DNA of 64,000 nt from Burkholderia anthina (GCF_902498995.1 NZ_CABVLY010000023.1:1-64000); one strand, 5' to 3'; positions 27,314 through 36,337 are shown, counted from the stretch's first letter. Program-made: numbers and translations. The notes: generated by a model from the letters alone, not told the origin.

Positions 27314-27769
27314 ATGAATCGCCTAGCCAAAATCCTGCCCATAGAGAACGTCGTCATCGACCTCTCCGTCACCAGCAAGAAACGCGTCTTCGAACAAGCC
27401 GGGCTGATCTTCGAGAATCAGAACGGCATCGCCCGCAGCACCGTCACGGACAACCTGTTCGCGCGCGAGCGCCTCGGCTCGACCGGGCTCGGCGAAGGCG
27501 TCGCGATTCCGCACGGCCGTATCAAGGGGCTCAAGCACCCGCTCGCCGCGTTCGTGCGGCTCGCCGATGCGATCCCGTTCGAAGCGCCCGACGGCCAGCC
27601 GGTCGGTCTCCTGATTTTCCTGCTCGTCCCCGAGCAAGCCACCCAGCAACACCTCGAGATCCTGTCGGAAATCGCGCAACTGCTGTCCGATCGCGACGCG
27701 CGCGAGCGTCTGCACAACGAAACGGATATCGCCGAGTTGCATCGCCTGCTCACTCAGTGGCAACCTTGA
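27314..27769 (+). CDS. ptsN: PTS IIA-like nitrogen-regulatory protein PtsN
   Basis: A 151-residue EIIA-Ntr protein. The phosphorylated His is in GEGVAIPHGRIKGL (about residue 66). It receives phosphate from the nitrogen PTS (PtsP/NPr) and regulates K+ transport, carbon-nitrogen balance and sigma-54 functions. ATG 27314 (MNRLAKILPIENVVID) is the family start; an ATG 57 bases upstream would add a disordered leader. It precedes hprK by 129 bases, forming the regulatory PTS module typical of beta-proteobacteria. Confidence 0.95.
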   Translation: MNRLAKILPIENVVIDLSVTSKKRVFEQAGLIFENQNGIARSTVTDNLFARERLGSTGLGEGVAIPHGRIKGLKHPLAAFVRLADAIPFEAPDGQPVGLLIFLLVPEQATQQHLEILSEIAQLLSDRDARERLHNETDIAELHRLLTQWQP

Positions 27770-27898
27770 GTTGATCCGGGCAGAATATTTTCCCGAACGA
27801 GGCGGCATGCGCCGCCGTCCACGGCTGCCCGGCGCCGGCCCCGCATGGCGACGCCCGTCGCCGCGCGCGTGCACCGGCTCATTGGAGTGACGAGAGTC

Positions 27899-28867
27899 AT
27901 GGATACGTCCAGCATCAACGCCCAGAGCATCTTCGACGACAACGCAGCCACGCTGAAGCTGAGCTGGCTGACGGGGCATGAAGGCTGGGAGCGCGGTTTT
28001 TCGGCCGACACCGTCGGCAACGCGACGTCGAGCGCCGACCTCGTCGGCCACCTGAACCTGATCCACCCGAACCGGATCCAGGTGCTCGGCGAAGCCGAAA
28101 TCGACTACTACCAGCGGCAGACCGACGAAGACCGTTCGCGCCACATGGCCGAGCTGATCGCACTCGAACCGCCGTTCCTTGTCGTCGCCGGCGGCGCGGC
28201 GGCGCCGCCCGAACTGGTGCTGCGCTGCACGCGCTCGTCCACCCCGCTGTTCACGACGCCGATGTCGGCCGCCGCGGTGATCGACAGCCTGCGGCTCTAC
28301 ATGTCGCGCATCCTCGCGCCGCGCGCGACGCTGCACGGCGTGTTCCTCGACATCCTCGGGATGGGCGTGCTGCTCACCGGCGACTCCGGTCTCGGCAAGA
28401 GCGAACTCGGCCTCGAGCTCATCAGCCGCGGTCACGGCCTCGTCGCCGACGACGCGGTCGACTTCGTTCGACTTGGCCCCGATTTCGTCGAAGGCCGCTG
28501 CCCGCCGCTGCTGCAGAACCTGCTCGAAGTTCGCGGCCTCGGCCTGCTCGACATCAAGACGATCTTCGGCGAAACCGCCGTGCGGCGGAAAATGAAGCTG
28601 AAGCTGATCGTCCAGCTCGTACGCCGTCCGGACGGCGAATTCCAGCGCCTGCCGCTGGAAAGCCAGACCGTCGACGTGCTCGGCCTGCCGATCAGCAAGG
28701 TCACGATCCAGGTTGCGGCCGGCCGCAACCTCGCGGTGCTCGTCGAGGCAGCCGTGCGAAACACGATCCTGCAGTTGCGCGGAATCGACACGTTGCGCGA
28801 TTTCATGGATCGGCAACGACTCGCGATGCAAGATCCCGACAGTCAGTTCCCCGGCAAGCTGGTGTAA
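27899..28867 (+). CDS. hprK: HPr kinase/phosphorylase
   Basis: A 322-residue HprK with an N-terminal DRTGG-like domain and a C-terminal kinase domain carrying the P-loop GDSGLGKSELGLELISRG (residues about 160-177), the catalytic loop DDAVDFVRLG, and the HprK signature EVRGLGLLDIKTIFG. It phosphorylates HPr/NPr on Ser and reverses this with inorganic phosphate. ATG 27899 starts MDTSSINAQSIFDDN with a GAGTGACGAGAG region upstream; the 18-codon upstream extension is arginine-rich and unlikely. rapZ follows. Confidence 0.96.
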   Translation: MDTSSINAQSIFDDNAATLKLSWLTGHEGWERGFSADTVGNATSSADLVGHLNLIHPNRIQVLGEAEIDYYQRQTDEDRSRHMAELIALEPPFLVVAGGAAAPPELVLRCTRSSTPLFTTPMSAAAVIDSLRLYMSRILAPRATLHGVFLDILGMGVLLTGDSGLGKSELGLELISRGHGLVADDAVDFVRLGPDFVEGRCPPLLQNLLEVRGLGLLDIKTIFGETAVRRKMKLKLIVQLVRRPDGEFQRLPLESQTVDVLGLPISKVTIQVAAGRNLAVLVEAAVRNTILQLRGIDTLRDFMDRQRLAMQDPDSQFPGKLV

Positions 28868-28942
28868 TTCCCCCGCGCCGGCCACGCAGCGCCGGCGCGT
28901 CGAGCCGGTGCTATGATGAAACGTCAGGATTCTCTGCTTCCC

Positions 28943-29851
28943 ATGCGCATCGTCCTCATCACCGGCATCTCCGGCTCAGGCAAATCCGTCGCGCTGAACG
29001 CGCTTGAAGACGCGGGCTATTACTGCGTCGACAACCTGCCGCCGCACGTGCTCCCCGAACTCGCCCGCTACCTCGCCGAGGCAGGCCAGCACCGGCTCGC
29101 GGTCGCAATCGATGCGCGCTCGAGCGCGTCGCTCGACGAAATGCCCGGCCTGATCCGCGCGCTGTCGCTCGAGCACGACGTCCGCGTGCTGTTCCTGAAC
29201 GCGAGCACGCAGGCATTGATCCAGCGCTTCTCCGAAACGCGCCGGCGCCACCCGCTGTCCGGCTCGCCGTCGCACGATGCGAACGTCGGGCTGCTGTCGT
29301 CGCTCGAGGAAGCGATCGAGCGCGAACGCGATCTCGTCGCGCCGCTCGCCGAATTCGGTCACCAGATCGATACCAGCACGCTGCGTGCGAACGTACTGCG
29401 CACGTGGGTCAAGCGCTTCATCGAGCAGAAGAACAACGACCTGATGGTGATGTTCGAGTCGTTCGGCTTCAAGCGCGGCGTGCCGCTCGACGCCGACCTG
29501 ATGTTCGACGTGCGCGCGCTGCCGAATCCGTACTACGACCATGAGCTGCGCCCGCTCACCGGGCTCGACCAGCCGGTCATCGCCTTTCTCGACGCACTGC
29601 CGATCGTCCATCAGATGATCGACGACATCCATGCGTTCCTGATGAAATGGCTGCCGCACTTTCGCGAAGACAACCGCAGCTACCTGACCGTCGCCATCGG
29701 CTGCACGGGCGGGCAGCATCGCTCGGTGTTCATCGCGGAAACGCTCGCCGCGCGCCTCGCGCCCGAGGCGAACGTGATCGTGCGGCATCGTGACGCGCCC
29801 GTGGATGTCGACGCGTCGTCGCGGCTCGTCACCGAGGTCGACCGACCTTAG
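28943..29851 (+). CDS. rapZ: RNase adapter protein RapZ
   Basis: A 302-residue RapZ (YvcJ/YhbJ). P-loop GISGSGKSVAL lies at residues 8-18, a second G-nucleotide-type motif follows, and the C-terminal RNA-binding domain contains IGCTGGQHRSVFIAETLA (about 255-272). In E. coli RapZ guides RNase E to the sRNA GlmZ and senses glucosamine-6-phosphate. ATG 28943 gives MRIVLITGISGSGKS; the ten codons upstream are discarded. Downstream of hprK with a 75-base gap, in line with the conserved ptsN-hprK-rapZ order. Confidence 0.96.
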   Translation: MRIVLITGISGSGKSVALNALEDAGYYCVDNLPPHVLPELARYLAEAGQHRLAVAIDARSSASLDEMPGLIRALSLEHDVRVLFLNASTQALIQRFSETRRRHPLSGSPSHDANVGLLSSLEEAIERERDLVAPLAEFGHQIDTSTLRANVLRTWVKRFIEQKNNDLMVMFESFGFKRGVPLDADLMFDVRALPNPYYDHELRPLTGLDQPVIAFLDALPIVHQMIDDIHAFLMKWLPHFREDNRSYLTVAIGCTGGQHRSVFIAETLAARLAPEANVIVRHRDAPVDVDASSRLVTEVDRP

Positions 29852-29877
29852 CGACTCCGCCCTTTCGCCGGCGCGCC

Positions 29878-30513
29878 ATGTCTACCCTATCGACCACCCT
29901 GATCGACCTGCCGCTGTTTCCGCTGCACACGGTGCTGTTCCCCGGTGGCTGGCTGCCGCTCAAGGTGTTCGAGGCGCGCTATCTCGACATGGCCCGCGCC
30001 TGCCTGCGCGACGAGGCGCCGTTCGGCGTGTGCCTGCTGAAGAGCGGCCCCGAAGTCGCGCAGGACGGCGCCGTCTCGGTGCCCGAGACCATCGGCTGCA
30101 TGGCACGCATCACCGAATGCGACACCGGCGAATTCGGGATGCTGTTCCTGCAGACCGTCGGCACGCAACGCTTCGAGCTGCTGTCGTATCGCGTCGAAGG
30201 CAACGGGCTGCTGGTCGGCATCGCGGAGCCGCTGCCCGACGACATCCCGCTCGAAGGCGAGCAGGCGCTCGCGCAATTCGGCTCGTGTGCCGAGGTGCTC
30301 GAGCGCATCATCGAAGCGCTGAAGAAATCGGAACCGGGCAAGATGCCGTTCGGCGAACCGTTCCGCCTCGACGATCCGAGCTGGGTGTCGAACCGCCTCG
30401 CCGAACTGCTGCCGCTCGACCTGCGCGCGCGGCAGAAGCTGATGGAGTTTCCGGACGTCGGCGCACGCATCGACGCCGTACACCACGTGCTCGACCGGCA
30501 CGGGTGGCTGTAA
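29878..30513 (+). CDS. LON peptidase substrate-binding domain protein
   Basis: A 211-residue protein that consists of a Lon N-terminal-type domain only (IDLPLFPLHTVLFPGGWLPL, VFEARYLDMARACLRD, FGMLFLQTVGTQRFELLSYR), with no AAA+ or Ser-Lys protease part. Stand-alone versions bind unfolded or specific substrates but their role is poorly defined. It is 26 bases downstream of rapZ and converges with mutY. Confidence 0.9.
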   Translation: MSTLSTTLIDLPLFPLHTVLFPGGWLPLKVFEARYLDMARACLRDEAPFGVCLLKSGPEVAQDGAVSVPETIGCMARITECDTGEFGMLFLQTVGTQRFELLSYRVEGNGLLVGIAEPLPDDIPLEGEQALAQFGSCAEVLERIIEALKKSEPGKMPFGEPFRLDDPSWVSNRLAELLPLDLRARQKLMEFPDVGARIDAVHHVLDRHGWL

Positions 30514-30562
30514 GCGCACCCATCGCGCGTCGCGTCGTGGCGACATCCCGCGCGGTGCACGG

Positions 30563-30580
30563 GCCGGGTTGAAACCCGGC
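30563..30580. terminator. Hairpin between convergent lon-domain gene and mutY
   Basis: GCCGGGTT (30563-30570) and AACCCGGC (30573-30580) form a perfect stem with a two-base loop in the 110-base convergent gap. No T-run follows in either direction, so it is a weak terminator candidate. Confidence 0.4.
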
Positions 30581-30623
30581 GCGTTGGAAAGCACGTGGCG
30601 CCTGCCGCGCACCGCCCCTTTCG

Positions 30624-31724
30624 TTACAGCAGCGGCCCGCTCAGCGCATCGAGCAGCTTGCGCACGGGCGCCGGCACGCCGTACGCGTCGAGCCTGCTCA
30701 GCGGCACCCACGCCGTCTCGGCATCCTGCGCAAGCGGCAGTCCGCCGGCTGTCATGTCGCTCAGCCGCGGCTCGATCTCGAGCCGGAAATGCGTGAACGT
30801 ATGCGTGAACGGCGCGAGCGCCACCGGCCCGCCGCCGCCGAAGCCGCGCGCGAGTTCCGTGAGCGCGGCGTCGCCGTCGGCCTGCGGCAGGCACCACAGC
30901 CCGCCCCAGATGCCGGCCGGCGGACGCCGCTCGAGCAGCACGGCATCGCCGTCGCGCAGCACGAGCATCCAGGTCTTGCGCGTCGGCACCGCCTTCTTCG
31001 GCCGTGCGGCCGGCAGTTCGCGCTGCCGCCCCGTCGATTGCGCGACGCAGTCGCCCGCGAACGGACAACGCGCGCAATCCGGCTTGCCGCGCATGCACAG
31101 CGTCGCGCCGAGATCCATCAGCCCCTGCGTGTACGCGCTCACGTCGGCCGGGTTCGCGGCATCCGGCAGCAGCGATTCGGCAAGCGCCCACATGTCGTTC
31201 TCGACGCGCTTCTCGCCCGGAAAGCCTTCGACGCCGAACACCCGGGCGAGCACGCGTTTCACGTTGCCGTCGAGAATCGTCGCACGCGCGCCGTAGGCGA
31301 ACGACGCGATCGCCGCGGCCGTCGAGCGGCCGATGCCGGGCAGTTCGGCGAGCGCGTCGGGCGTCGGCGGGAATACGCCGCCATGCTCGGCGGCGACCAC
31401 CTGCGCGCAGCGATGCAGGTTACGGGCGCGCGAGTAGTAGCCGAGGCCGGCCCACAGCGCCATCACGTCGTCGGCCGGCGCGTCGGCCAGCGCGACGACG
31501 GTCGGGAAGCGTTCGAGAAAGCGCGCGTAGTACGGAATGACGGTCGACACCTGCGTCTGCTGCAGCATGATTTCCGATAACCAGATCCGGTACGGATCGC
31601 GGGTGTTCTGCCACGGCAGGTCGTGGCGGCCGTGCATGCGCTGCCACGCGACGAGGCGCGAGGCGAACGTGCCGTGCAGCGGCGTGACGGGGTATGGGGC
31701 GGGGGCGGTGCGAGGCGGCTTCAA
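30624..31724 (-). CDS. mutY: A/G-specific adenine glycosylase
   Basis: A MutY of about 366 residues that removes adenine opposite 8-oxoguanine. Features: helix-hairpin-helix ELPGIGRSTAAAIASFAYG (with catalytic Asp in ILDGNVKRVLAR), the iron-sulfur loop CMRGKPDCARCPFAGDC (C-x6-C-x2-C-x5-C), and a C-terminal NUDIX-like 8-oxoG domain (WMLVLRDGDAVLLERRPPAG). No ATG or GTG is found before the conserved LVAWQRMHGRHDLPWQ; TTG at 31724 is the most reasonable start but has no clear ribosome site. mutM is the next gene upstream, so the two 8-oxoG repair functions are adjacent. Confidence 0.93.
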   Translation of the reverse strand: MKPPRTAPAPYPVTPLHGTFASRLVAWQRMHGRHDLPWQNTRDPYRIWLSEIMLQQTQVSTVIPYYARFLERFPTVVALADAPADDVMALWAGLGYYSRARNLHRCAQVVAAEHGGVFPPTPDALAELPGIGRSTAAAIASFAYGARATILDGNVKRVLARVFGVEGFPGEKRVENDMWALAESLLPDAANPADVSAYTQGLMDLGATLCMRGKPDCARCPFAGDCVAQSTGRQRELPAARPKKAVPTRKTWMLVLRDGDAVLLERRPPAGIWGGLWCLPQADGDAALTELARGFGGGGPVALAPFTHTFTHFRLEIEPRLSDMTAGGLPLAQDAETAWVPLSRLDAYGVPAPVRKLLDALSGPLL

Positions 31725-31761
31725 GTGGTCGAGTCTGTGAAAAAAGGGTTCAACGCGCGGT

Positions 31762-32589
31762 TCAGCGCTGGCAGGTCGGGCAGTAATAGGTCGAACGCTG
31801 ACCCTGGACGATCTGCCGGATCGGCGTGCCGCAGACGCGGCACGGCAGGCCCGCGCGATCGTAGACGAAGCAGTCGAGCTGGAAATACCCGCTTTCGCCG
31901 TTGCTGCCGACGAAGTCGCGCAGCGTGCTGCCGCCGCGCTCGATCGCATCGGCGAGCGTCGCCCGGACGGCGTCGGCCAGCCGCTCGTAGCGCGGCAACG
32001 ATACCTTGCCGGCGGCCGTCGTCGGCCGGATGCCGGCGCGAAACAGGCTCTCGGACGCATAGATGTTGCCGACGCCGACGACCATGTCGCCCGCGAGCAG
32101 CGCCTGCTTGACCGACACCGTGCGGCCGCGTGTGCGCGCGTGCAGCAGCGCGCCGGTGAACGCGGGCGAGAACGGTTCGACGCCGAGGCTCGCGAGCAGC
32201 GGATGCGCATGCACGTCGCCCGCTTCGCGCGGGTGCCACAGCACGGCGCCGAAACGGCGCGGATCGCGGAACCGCAGCACGAATTCGTCGAAAATCCAGT
32301 CGATGTGGTCGTGTTTGGCGGCAACCGGCACGCCGGCCGCGGGCAGGACGCGCAACGTGCCCGTCATCCCGAGATGGACGATGAACCAGCCCGCGTCGAC
32401 CTCGAACAGCAGGTACTTGCCGCGACGCTCGACCGCGAGCACCTCGCGCGCGCGCAATTGCTCCGCGAGCCCCGCCGGCACGGGCCAGCGCAGCATCGCG
32501 GTACGGACGTCGACACGCTCGACGCGGCGGCCTGCGACAAAGGGCTCGATGCCCCGGCGCGTGACTTCGACTTCTGGCAACTCTGGCAT
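31762..32589 (-). CDS. mutM: Formamidopyrimidine-DNA glycosylase
   Basis: A 275-residue Fpg/MutM that excises 8-oxoguanine and formamidopyrimidines. It begins MPELPEVEVTRRGIEP (Pro2 is the nucleophile after Met removal; Glu3 present), keeps KQALLAGDMVVGVGNIYASE, and ends with the zinc finger CRVCGTPIRQ...YYCPTCQR (C-x2-C-x16-C-x2-C). The ATG at 32589 is required for Pro2. The gene starts only about 20 bases from a 312-base nested inverted-repeat element, so its promoter may lie inside that element. Confidence 0.97.
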   Translation of the reverse strand: MPELPEVEVTRRGIEPFVAGRRVERVDVRTAMLRWPVPAGLAEQLRAREVLAVERRGKYLLFEVDAGWFIVHLGMTGTLRVLPAAGVPVAAKHDHIDWIFDEFVLRFRDPRRFGAVLWHPREAGDVHAHPLLASLGVEPFSPAFTGALLHARTRGRTVSVKQALLAGDMVVGVGNIYASESLFRAGIRPTTAAGKVSLPRYERLADAVRATLADAIERGGSTLRDFVGSNGESGYFQLDCFVYDRAGLPCRVCGTPIRQIVQGQRSTYYCPTCQR

Positions 32590-32608
32590 GTTTTGCGGGT
32601 CTGAGGCG

Positions 32609-32920
32609 AGGGTCTGTTTACATGTGGAACGCGCATGCGTTGCCACGAGAACGGCCGCTCGCGAGGCGCGCGACGCCGCGAATACTGACGTATTCGCAAG
32701 AAGCGCAACGCGGCGAGCGGCCGTTCTCGTGGCAACCCCTAATTAAAAAAATTCATTCCACGGGAATGCTCCAAATCGCCCGCATGGCGGCGTCGCTCGT
32801 CGCTTGTTTGGCTCGCCAAACGGCGCTCCTCGCTTCTTGCCTGCGCCCCGCAAGGAAGTCCCCTTGGGGGACGGGCGATTTGGGGCATTCGCATGTGCGT
32901 TCCACATGTAAACAGACCCT
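32609..32920. mobile_element. MITE-like element of nested inverted repeats
   Basis: The ends 32609-32639 and 32890-32920 are 31-base inverted repeats with one mismatch (outer ends AGGGTCTGTTTACATGTGGA). Within lie two more fold-backs: a perfect 21-base pair of arms around 32641-32661 and 32716-32736 (GCCACGAGAACGG... ) enclosing a small CGAATAC/GTATTCG hairpin, and 19-base arms around 32763-32782 and 32872-32890 (GAATGCTCCAAATCGCCCG with one mismatch). No protein is encoded and no clear target-site duplication was found. It fills most of the gap between divergent mutM and the TPR gene. Internal coordinates are approximate to a base or two. Confidence 0.75.
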
Positions 32921-32984
32921 ATCACTATCCTGCGTGTATTGTAGCGAGCGCGTTACAATCGGTTGAAACATCGAACGGATTTCC

Positions 32985-34808
32985 ATGACCTTGCCCTCGA
33001 AGCTGCTTCTGAAGCGCCCCGCCGCCGAGCGTGGCGCGCGTGCGTTCCCGGTCCGCCGCGCGCTCGGCGCCGCGCTGTTCGCGGCCTGGACCCTCTCCGC
33101 CTTCCCGGCTCACGCGCAGGATCCGGCATCGGACGACGCGGATTCGCAGGGCGCGTTCGAGCACGTGATGCCGGACGAGAAGAAGGATCTCCCCGGCGTC
33201 CCGCTGACGAGCCAGATCGTCTATCAGGTGCTGGCCGCCGAGGTCGCGCTCCAGCGCAGCCAGCCCGCGCCGGCCTACCAGACCTATCTCGCGCTCGCCC
33301 GCGACACGCACGATCCGCGCATGGCGCAGCGCGCGACCGAGATCGCGCTCGGCGCGCAGAGCCCGGCCGACGCGCTGTCCGCGGCGTCCCTGTGGCGCCA
33401 GTACGCCCCCGATTCGAACCGCGCATCGCAGGTCGACGCCGCGCTGCTCGTGCTCGCCGGCAAGCCGGCCGACGCAGAGCCGATGCTCGCGCGCGAACTG
33501 GCCCGCGCGACCGGCGAGACGCGCGGCCCCGCGATCCTCGCGCTGCAGGCGCTGCTGGTGCGCGGCGCCGACCGCGTCGGCGGCCTCGCGGTGCTGAAGG
33601 ACATGCTGAAGAACGACATGAACCGGCCCGAAGCGCAGCTCGCGATCGCGCGGCAGCAGCTCGCGGTCGACGACAAGGACGGCGCCGCGCAATCGCTGAA
33701 GCAGGCGCTGCAGATCCGCCCGGACTACCTGCCGGCGGCGCTGATGCTGTCGCAGATGGGCCCCGCGGAGCGGGCGGCCGGCATCGCGTCGTTCGAGAAA
33801 TATGTTCAGCAGAATCCGAAGTCGCGCGACGCGCGGCTCGCGCTGTCGCAGCTCTATCTCGCCGACGATCGCCTGGACGACGCGCAGAAGCAGTTCGAGA
33901 CGATGCGCAAACTCGACTCGAAGGATCCGACGCCGCTGATGGCGCTCGCGCTGATCAAGATCCAGCAGAAGAAGCTCGACGACGCGAGCGCGTACCTGAA
34001 ACAGTACGTGCAGCTCGGCGACAAGCAGCCGAACCTCGACGTTGGCCAGGGCTACATCTATCTCGCGCAGATCGCGATCGAGCAGGGCAACGACGCGCAG
34101 GCGTCGCAATGGCTCGACAAGGTCGACCAGACGAGCCAGCATTACCTGCCCGCGCAGATCACGCGCGCGCAGCTGCTGCAGAAACAGGGCAAGACCGACG
34201 AAGCGCGCAAGGTGCTCGACGACCTGCCGATCAGCGATCCGCGTGATGCAGCGGTCGTCGCACGCACCGACGCGTCGATCCTGTTCACCGCGAAGCGCTA
34301 TCCGGAAGCCGAGGCGCGGCTCGCGCAGGCGGTGCAGGACTTCCCGGACGATCCCGACCTGCGCTACGACTACGCGATGGCGGCCGAAAAGACCGGCCAC
34401 TACACGACGATGGAAAAGCAGCTGCGCGAGCTGATCCGCACGCAGCCCGACAATCCGCAGGCGTACAACGCGCTCGGCTATTCGCTGGCCGATCGCAACC
34501 AGCGCCTGCCCGAGGCCAGCAAGCTGATCGACAAGGCAATGTCGCTCGCGCCGAACGACGCGTACATCATGGACAGCCTCGGCTGGGTGAAGTACCGGAT
34601 GGGCGACACGGCCGGCGCGGCGAAGGTCCTGCGGCATGCGTACGACCTGCAGCCGAACGCCGAGATCGGCGCGCACCTCGGCGAAGTGCTGTGGAAGAGC
34701 GGCGCGCAGGACGACGCGCGCGCCGCGTGGCGTGCCGCGCAGAAGCTCGAACCCGACAACGACACGCTCGTGCAGACGCTCAAGCGCTTCCAGATCAACA
34801 GCCTCTGA
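32985..34808 (+). CDS. Tetratricopeptide repeat protein, exported
   Basis: A 607-residue protein with a signal peptide (FAAWTLSAFPAHA, cleavage near residue 43) followed by many TPR units, most obvious in the second half (ARLAQAVQDFPDDPDLRYDY, AYNALGYSLADRNQRLPEAS, SLAPNDAYIMDSLGWVKYRM, AGAAKVLRHAYDLQPNAEIG). This family sits just before lolB in most beta-proteobacteria and is probably an envelope scaffold; it has no known catalytic role. Its stop overlaps the lolB start (TGATG-type, 34806-34810), so both are translated as a unit. Confidence 0.9.
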   Translation: MTLPSKLLLKRPAAERGARAFPVRRALGAALFAAWTLSAFPAHAQDPASDDADSQGAFEHVMPDEKKDLPGVPLTSQIVYQVLAAEVALQRSQPAPAYQTYLALARDTHDPRMAQRATEIALGAQSPADALSAASLWRQYAPDSNRASQVDAALLVLAGKPADAEPMLARELARATGETRGPAILALQALLVRGADRVGGLAVLKDMLKNDMNRPEAQLAIARQQLAVDDKDGAAQSLKQALQIRPDYLPAALMLSQMGPAERAAGIASFEKYVQQNPKSRDARLALSQLYLADDRLDDAQKQFETMRKLDSKDPTPLMALALIKIQQKKLDDASAYLKQYVQLGDKQPNLDVGQGYIYLAQIAIEQGNDAQASQWLDKVDQTSQHYLPAQITRAQLLQKQGKTDEARKVLDDLPISDPRDAAVVARTDASILFTAKRYPEAEARLAQAVQDFPDDPDLRYDYAMAAEKTGHYTTMEKQLRELIRTQPDNPQAYNALGYSLADRNQRLPEASKLIDKAMSLAPNDAYIMDSLGWVKYRMGDTAGAAKVLRHAYDLQPNAEIGAHLGEVLWKSGAQDDARAAWRAAQKLEPDNDTLVQTLKRFQINSL

Positions 34809-35428
34809 TGCGGATGTCCCCGATGCTTTCCCCGTCTTCCCGCGTGCTGCGCACGCTGGCCGCGGCCGGTGCGGCGCTCGCGCTTGCCGGCTGCGCGAGC
34901 ACGCCGCCGTCGGCGAATGCGCCGTCGGGCGCCGTGCTGCAGACGGCCGCAACGCATGCGTACCACGGCCGCTTCGCGGTGCAGTACAACGACAGCCTCG
35001 GCAGGCCGCAGAACGTGTACGGCAACTTCGACTGGCAGGAGCACGGCGACGACGTCTCGCTCGAATTGCTCAGCCCGCTCGGCCAGACGCTCGCGATCGT
35101 GAAATCGACGCCGCAGGCCGCATCGCTCGAGCTGCCGAACCGTCAGCCGCAATACGCGACGGACGTCGGCGAGCTGATGCAGAACACGCTCGGCTTCTCG
35201 CTGCCGCTGGCCGGCCTGCGCTACTGGCTGCTGCCGACGCCCGCGCCCGCGACGCCCGCGCAGACGGTGCGCGACCCGGCCGACGCGACGCACGTCAAGC
35301 AGATTCGCCAGGACGGCTGGACGATCGACTACCTCGCCTACGCGGACGCACCGGCCACCGGCGTCAAGCGCGTCAACCTCGTGCGCGCGACGCCGCCGCT
35401 CGACATCAAGCTCGTGCTCGACCAGTAA
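34808..35428 (+). CDS. lolB: Outer membrane lipoprotein LolB
   Basis: A 206-residue lipoprotein. The lipobox LAGC (AAGAALALAGCASTPPS) places the acylated Cys near residue 28. The mature part has the LolB fold: HAYHGRFAVQYNDSLGRPQN, YGNFDWQEHGDDVSLELLSP and a C-terminal IDYLAYADAPATGVKRVNL strand. LolB receives lipoproteins from LolA and inserts them in the outer membrane. ATG 34808 overlaps the TPR stop by one base; ispE follows by 27 bases. Confidence 0.93.
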   Translation: MRMSPMLSPSSRVLRTLAAAGAALALAGCASTPPSANAPSGAVLQTAATHAYHGRFAVQYNDSLGRPQNVYGNFDWQEHGDDVSLELLSPLGQTLAIVKSTPQAASLELPNRQPQYATDVGELMQNTLGFSLPLAGLRYWLLPTPAPATPAQTVRDPADATHVKQIRQDGWTIDYLAYADAPATGVKRVNLVRATPPLDIKLVLDQ

Positions 35429-35455
35429 GCACGCGAACCTAGCCCCGACATACGC

Positions 35456-36337
35456 ATGACCGATTCGACCCGCTCGCTGCGCAATTGCCTCGCGCCCGCG
35501 AAACTCAACCTGTTCCTGCACATCACCGGCCGTCGTCCGAACGGCTATCACGATCTGCAGAGCGTGTTCCAGCTGCTGAACTGGGGCGATACGCTGCACT
35601 TCACGCTGCGCGACGACGGTCGCGTCGCACGCGTCACGGACGTGCCGGGCGTGCCCGAGGAAAGCGACCTCGTCGTGCGCGCCGCGAACCTGCTGAAGGC
35701 CCACACGGGCACCGCGGCCGGCGTCGACATCGAAATCGACAAGTGCCTGCCGATGGGTGCGGGCCTCGGCGGCGGCAGCTCCGACGCGGCGACGACGCTG
35801 CTCGCGCTGAACCGCCTGTGGCAGCTCGACCTGCCGCGCACGGCGCTGCAATCGCTCGCGGTGAAACTCGGTGCTGACGTCCCGTTTTTTGTTTTTGGAA
35901 AAAACGCGTTCGCAGAGGGTATCGGGGAAGAATTAGCTGAGGTACAATTGCCGACTCGCTGGTTCCTGGTTGTGACGCCGCGAGTTCATGTCCCCACCGC
36001 TGAAATTTTTTCAGATGAGTTGTTGACAAGGGATACGAAGCCAGTCACAATTGCTGACTTTCTTGCACAGCAAAACAGCGATGCGGGATGGCCAGACAGT
36101 TTCGGCCGGAACGATATGCAGCAAGTTGTAGCAAGTAAGTACGCGGAAGTTGCACAGGTGGTCAAATGGTTGTATAATGTGACCCCCGTGAGGATGACAG
36201 GCTCCGGAGCAAGTGTGTTTGCAGCGTTTCGCAGCAAGCATGAGGCAGAAGCGGCGAAAGCCAAGCTGCCCACCGGCTGGAACGGTGCAGTTGCCGAGAG
36301 CTTGAACGAGCATCCGCTCTTCGCTTTCGCGTCATGA
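35456..36337 (+). CDS. ispE: 4-diphosphocytidyl-2-C-methyl-D-erythritol kinase
   Basis: A 293-residue GHMP kinase of the MEP isoprenoid pathway. It has APAKLNLFLHITGRRPNGYH at the start, the GHMP ATP motif KCLPMGAGLGGGSSDAATTLL (around residues 94-114, quoted here in part), and RMTGSGASVFAAF near the end. Base composition changes sharply inside the gene: 35881-36180 is close to 49 percent GC by my count against roughly two thirds in the first half. A consensus-like promoter for tRNA-Gln lies within its 3' part. lolB and tRNA-Gln/prs flank it in the conserved order. Confidence 0.95.
   Translation: MTDSTRSLRNCLAPAKLNLFLHITGRRPNGYHDLQSVFQLLNWGDTLHFTLRDDGRVARVTDVPGVPEESDLVVRAANLLKAHTGTAAGVDIEIDKCLPMGAGLGGGSSDAATTLLALNRLWQLDLPRTALQSLAVKLGADVPFFVFGKNAFAEGIGEELAEVQLPTRWFLVVTPRVHVPTAEIFSDELLTRDTKPVTIADFLAQQNSDAGWPDSFGRNDMQQVVASKYAEVAQVVKWLYNVTPVRMTGSGASVFAAFRSKHEAEAAKAKLPTGWNGAVAESLNEHPLFAFAS
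36150..36178 (+). promoter_or_regulatory. Sigma-70 promoter inside ispE for tRNA-Gln/prs
   Basis: TTGCAC (36150-36155), a 17-base spacer and TATAAT (36173-36178) form a near-consensus promoter within the AT-richer end of ispE. Transcription would start around 36186 and run into tRNA-Gln and prs about 200 bases on. Confidence 0.75.

Noticed and set aside
32622..32966. Small proteins inside the inverted-repeat element
   Set aside because: The frames only follow the palindromes, have no ribosome site that fits, and resemble each other because the arms are complementary.
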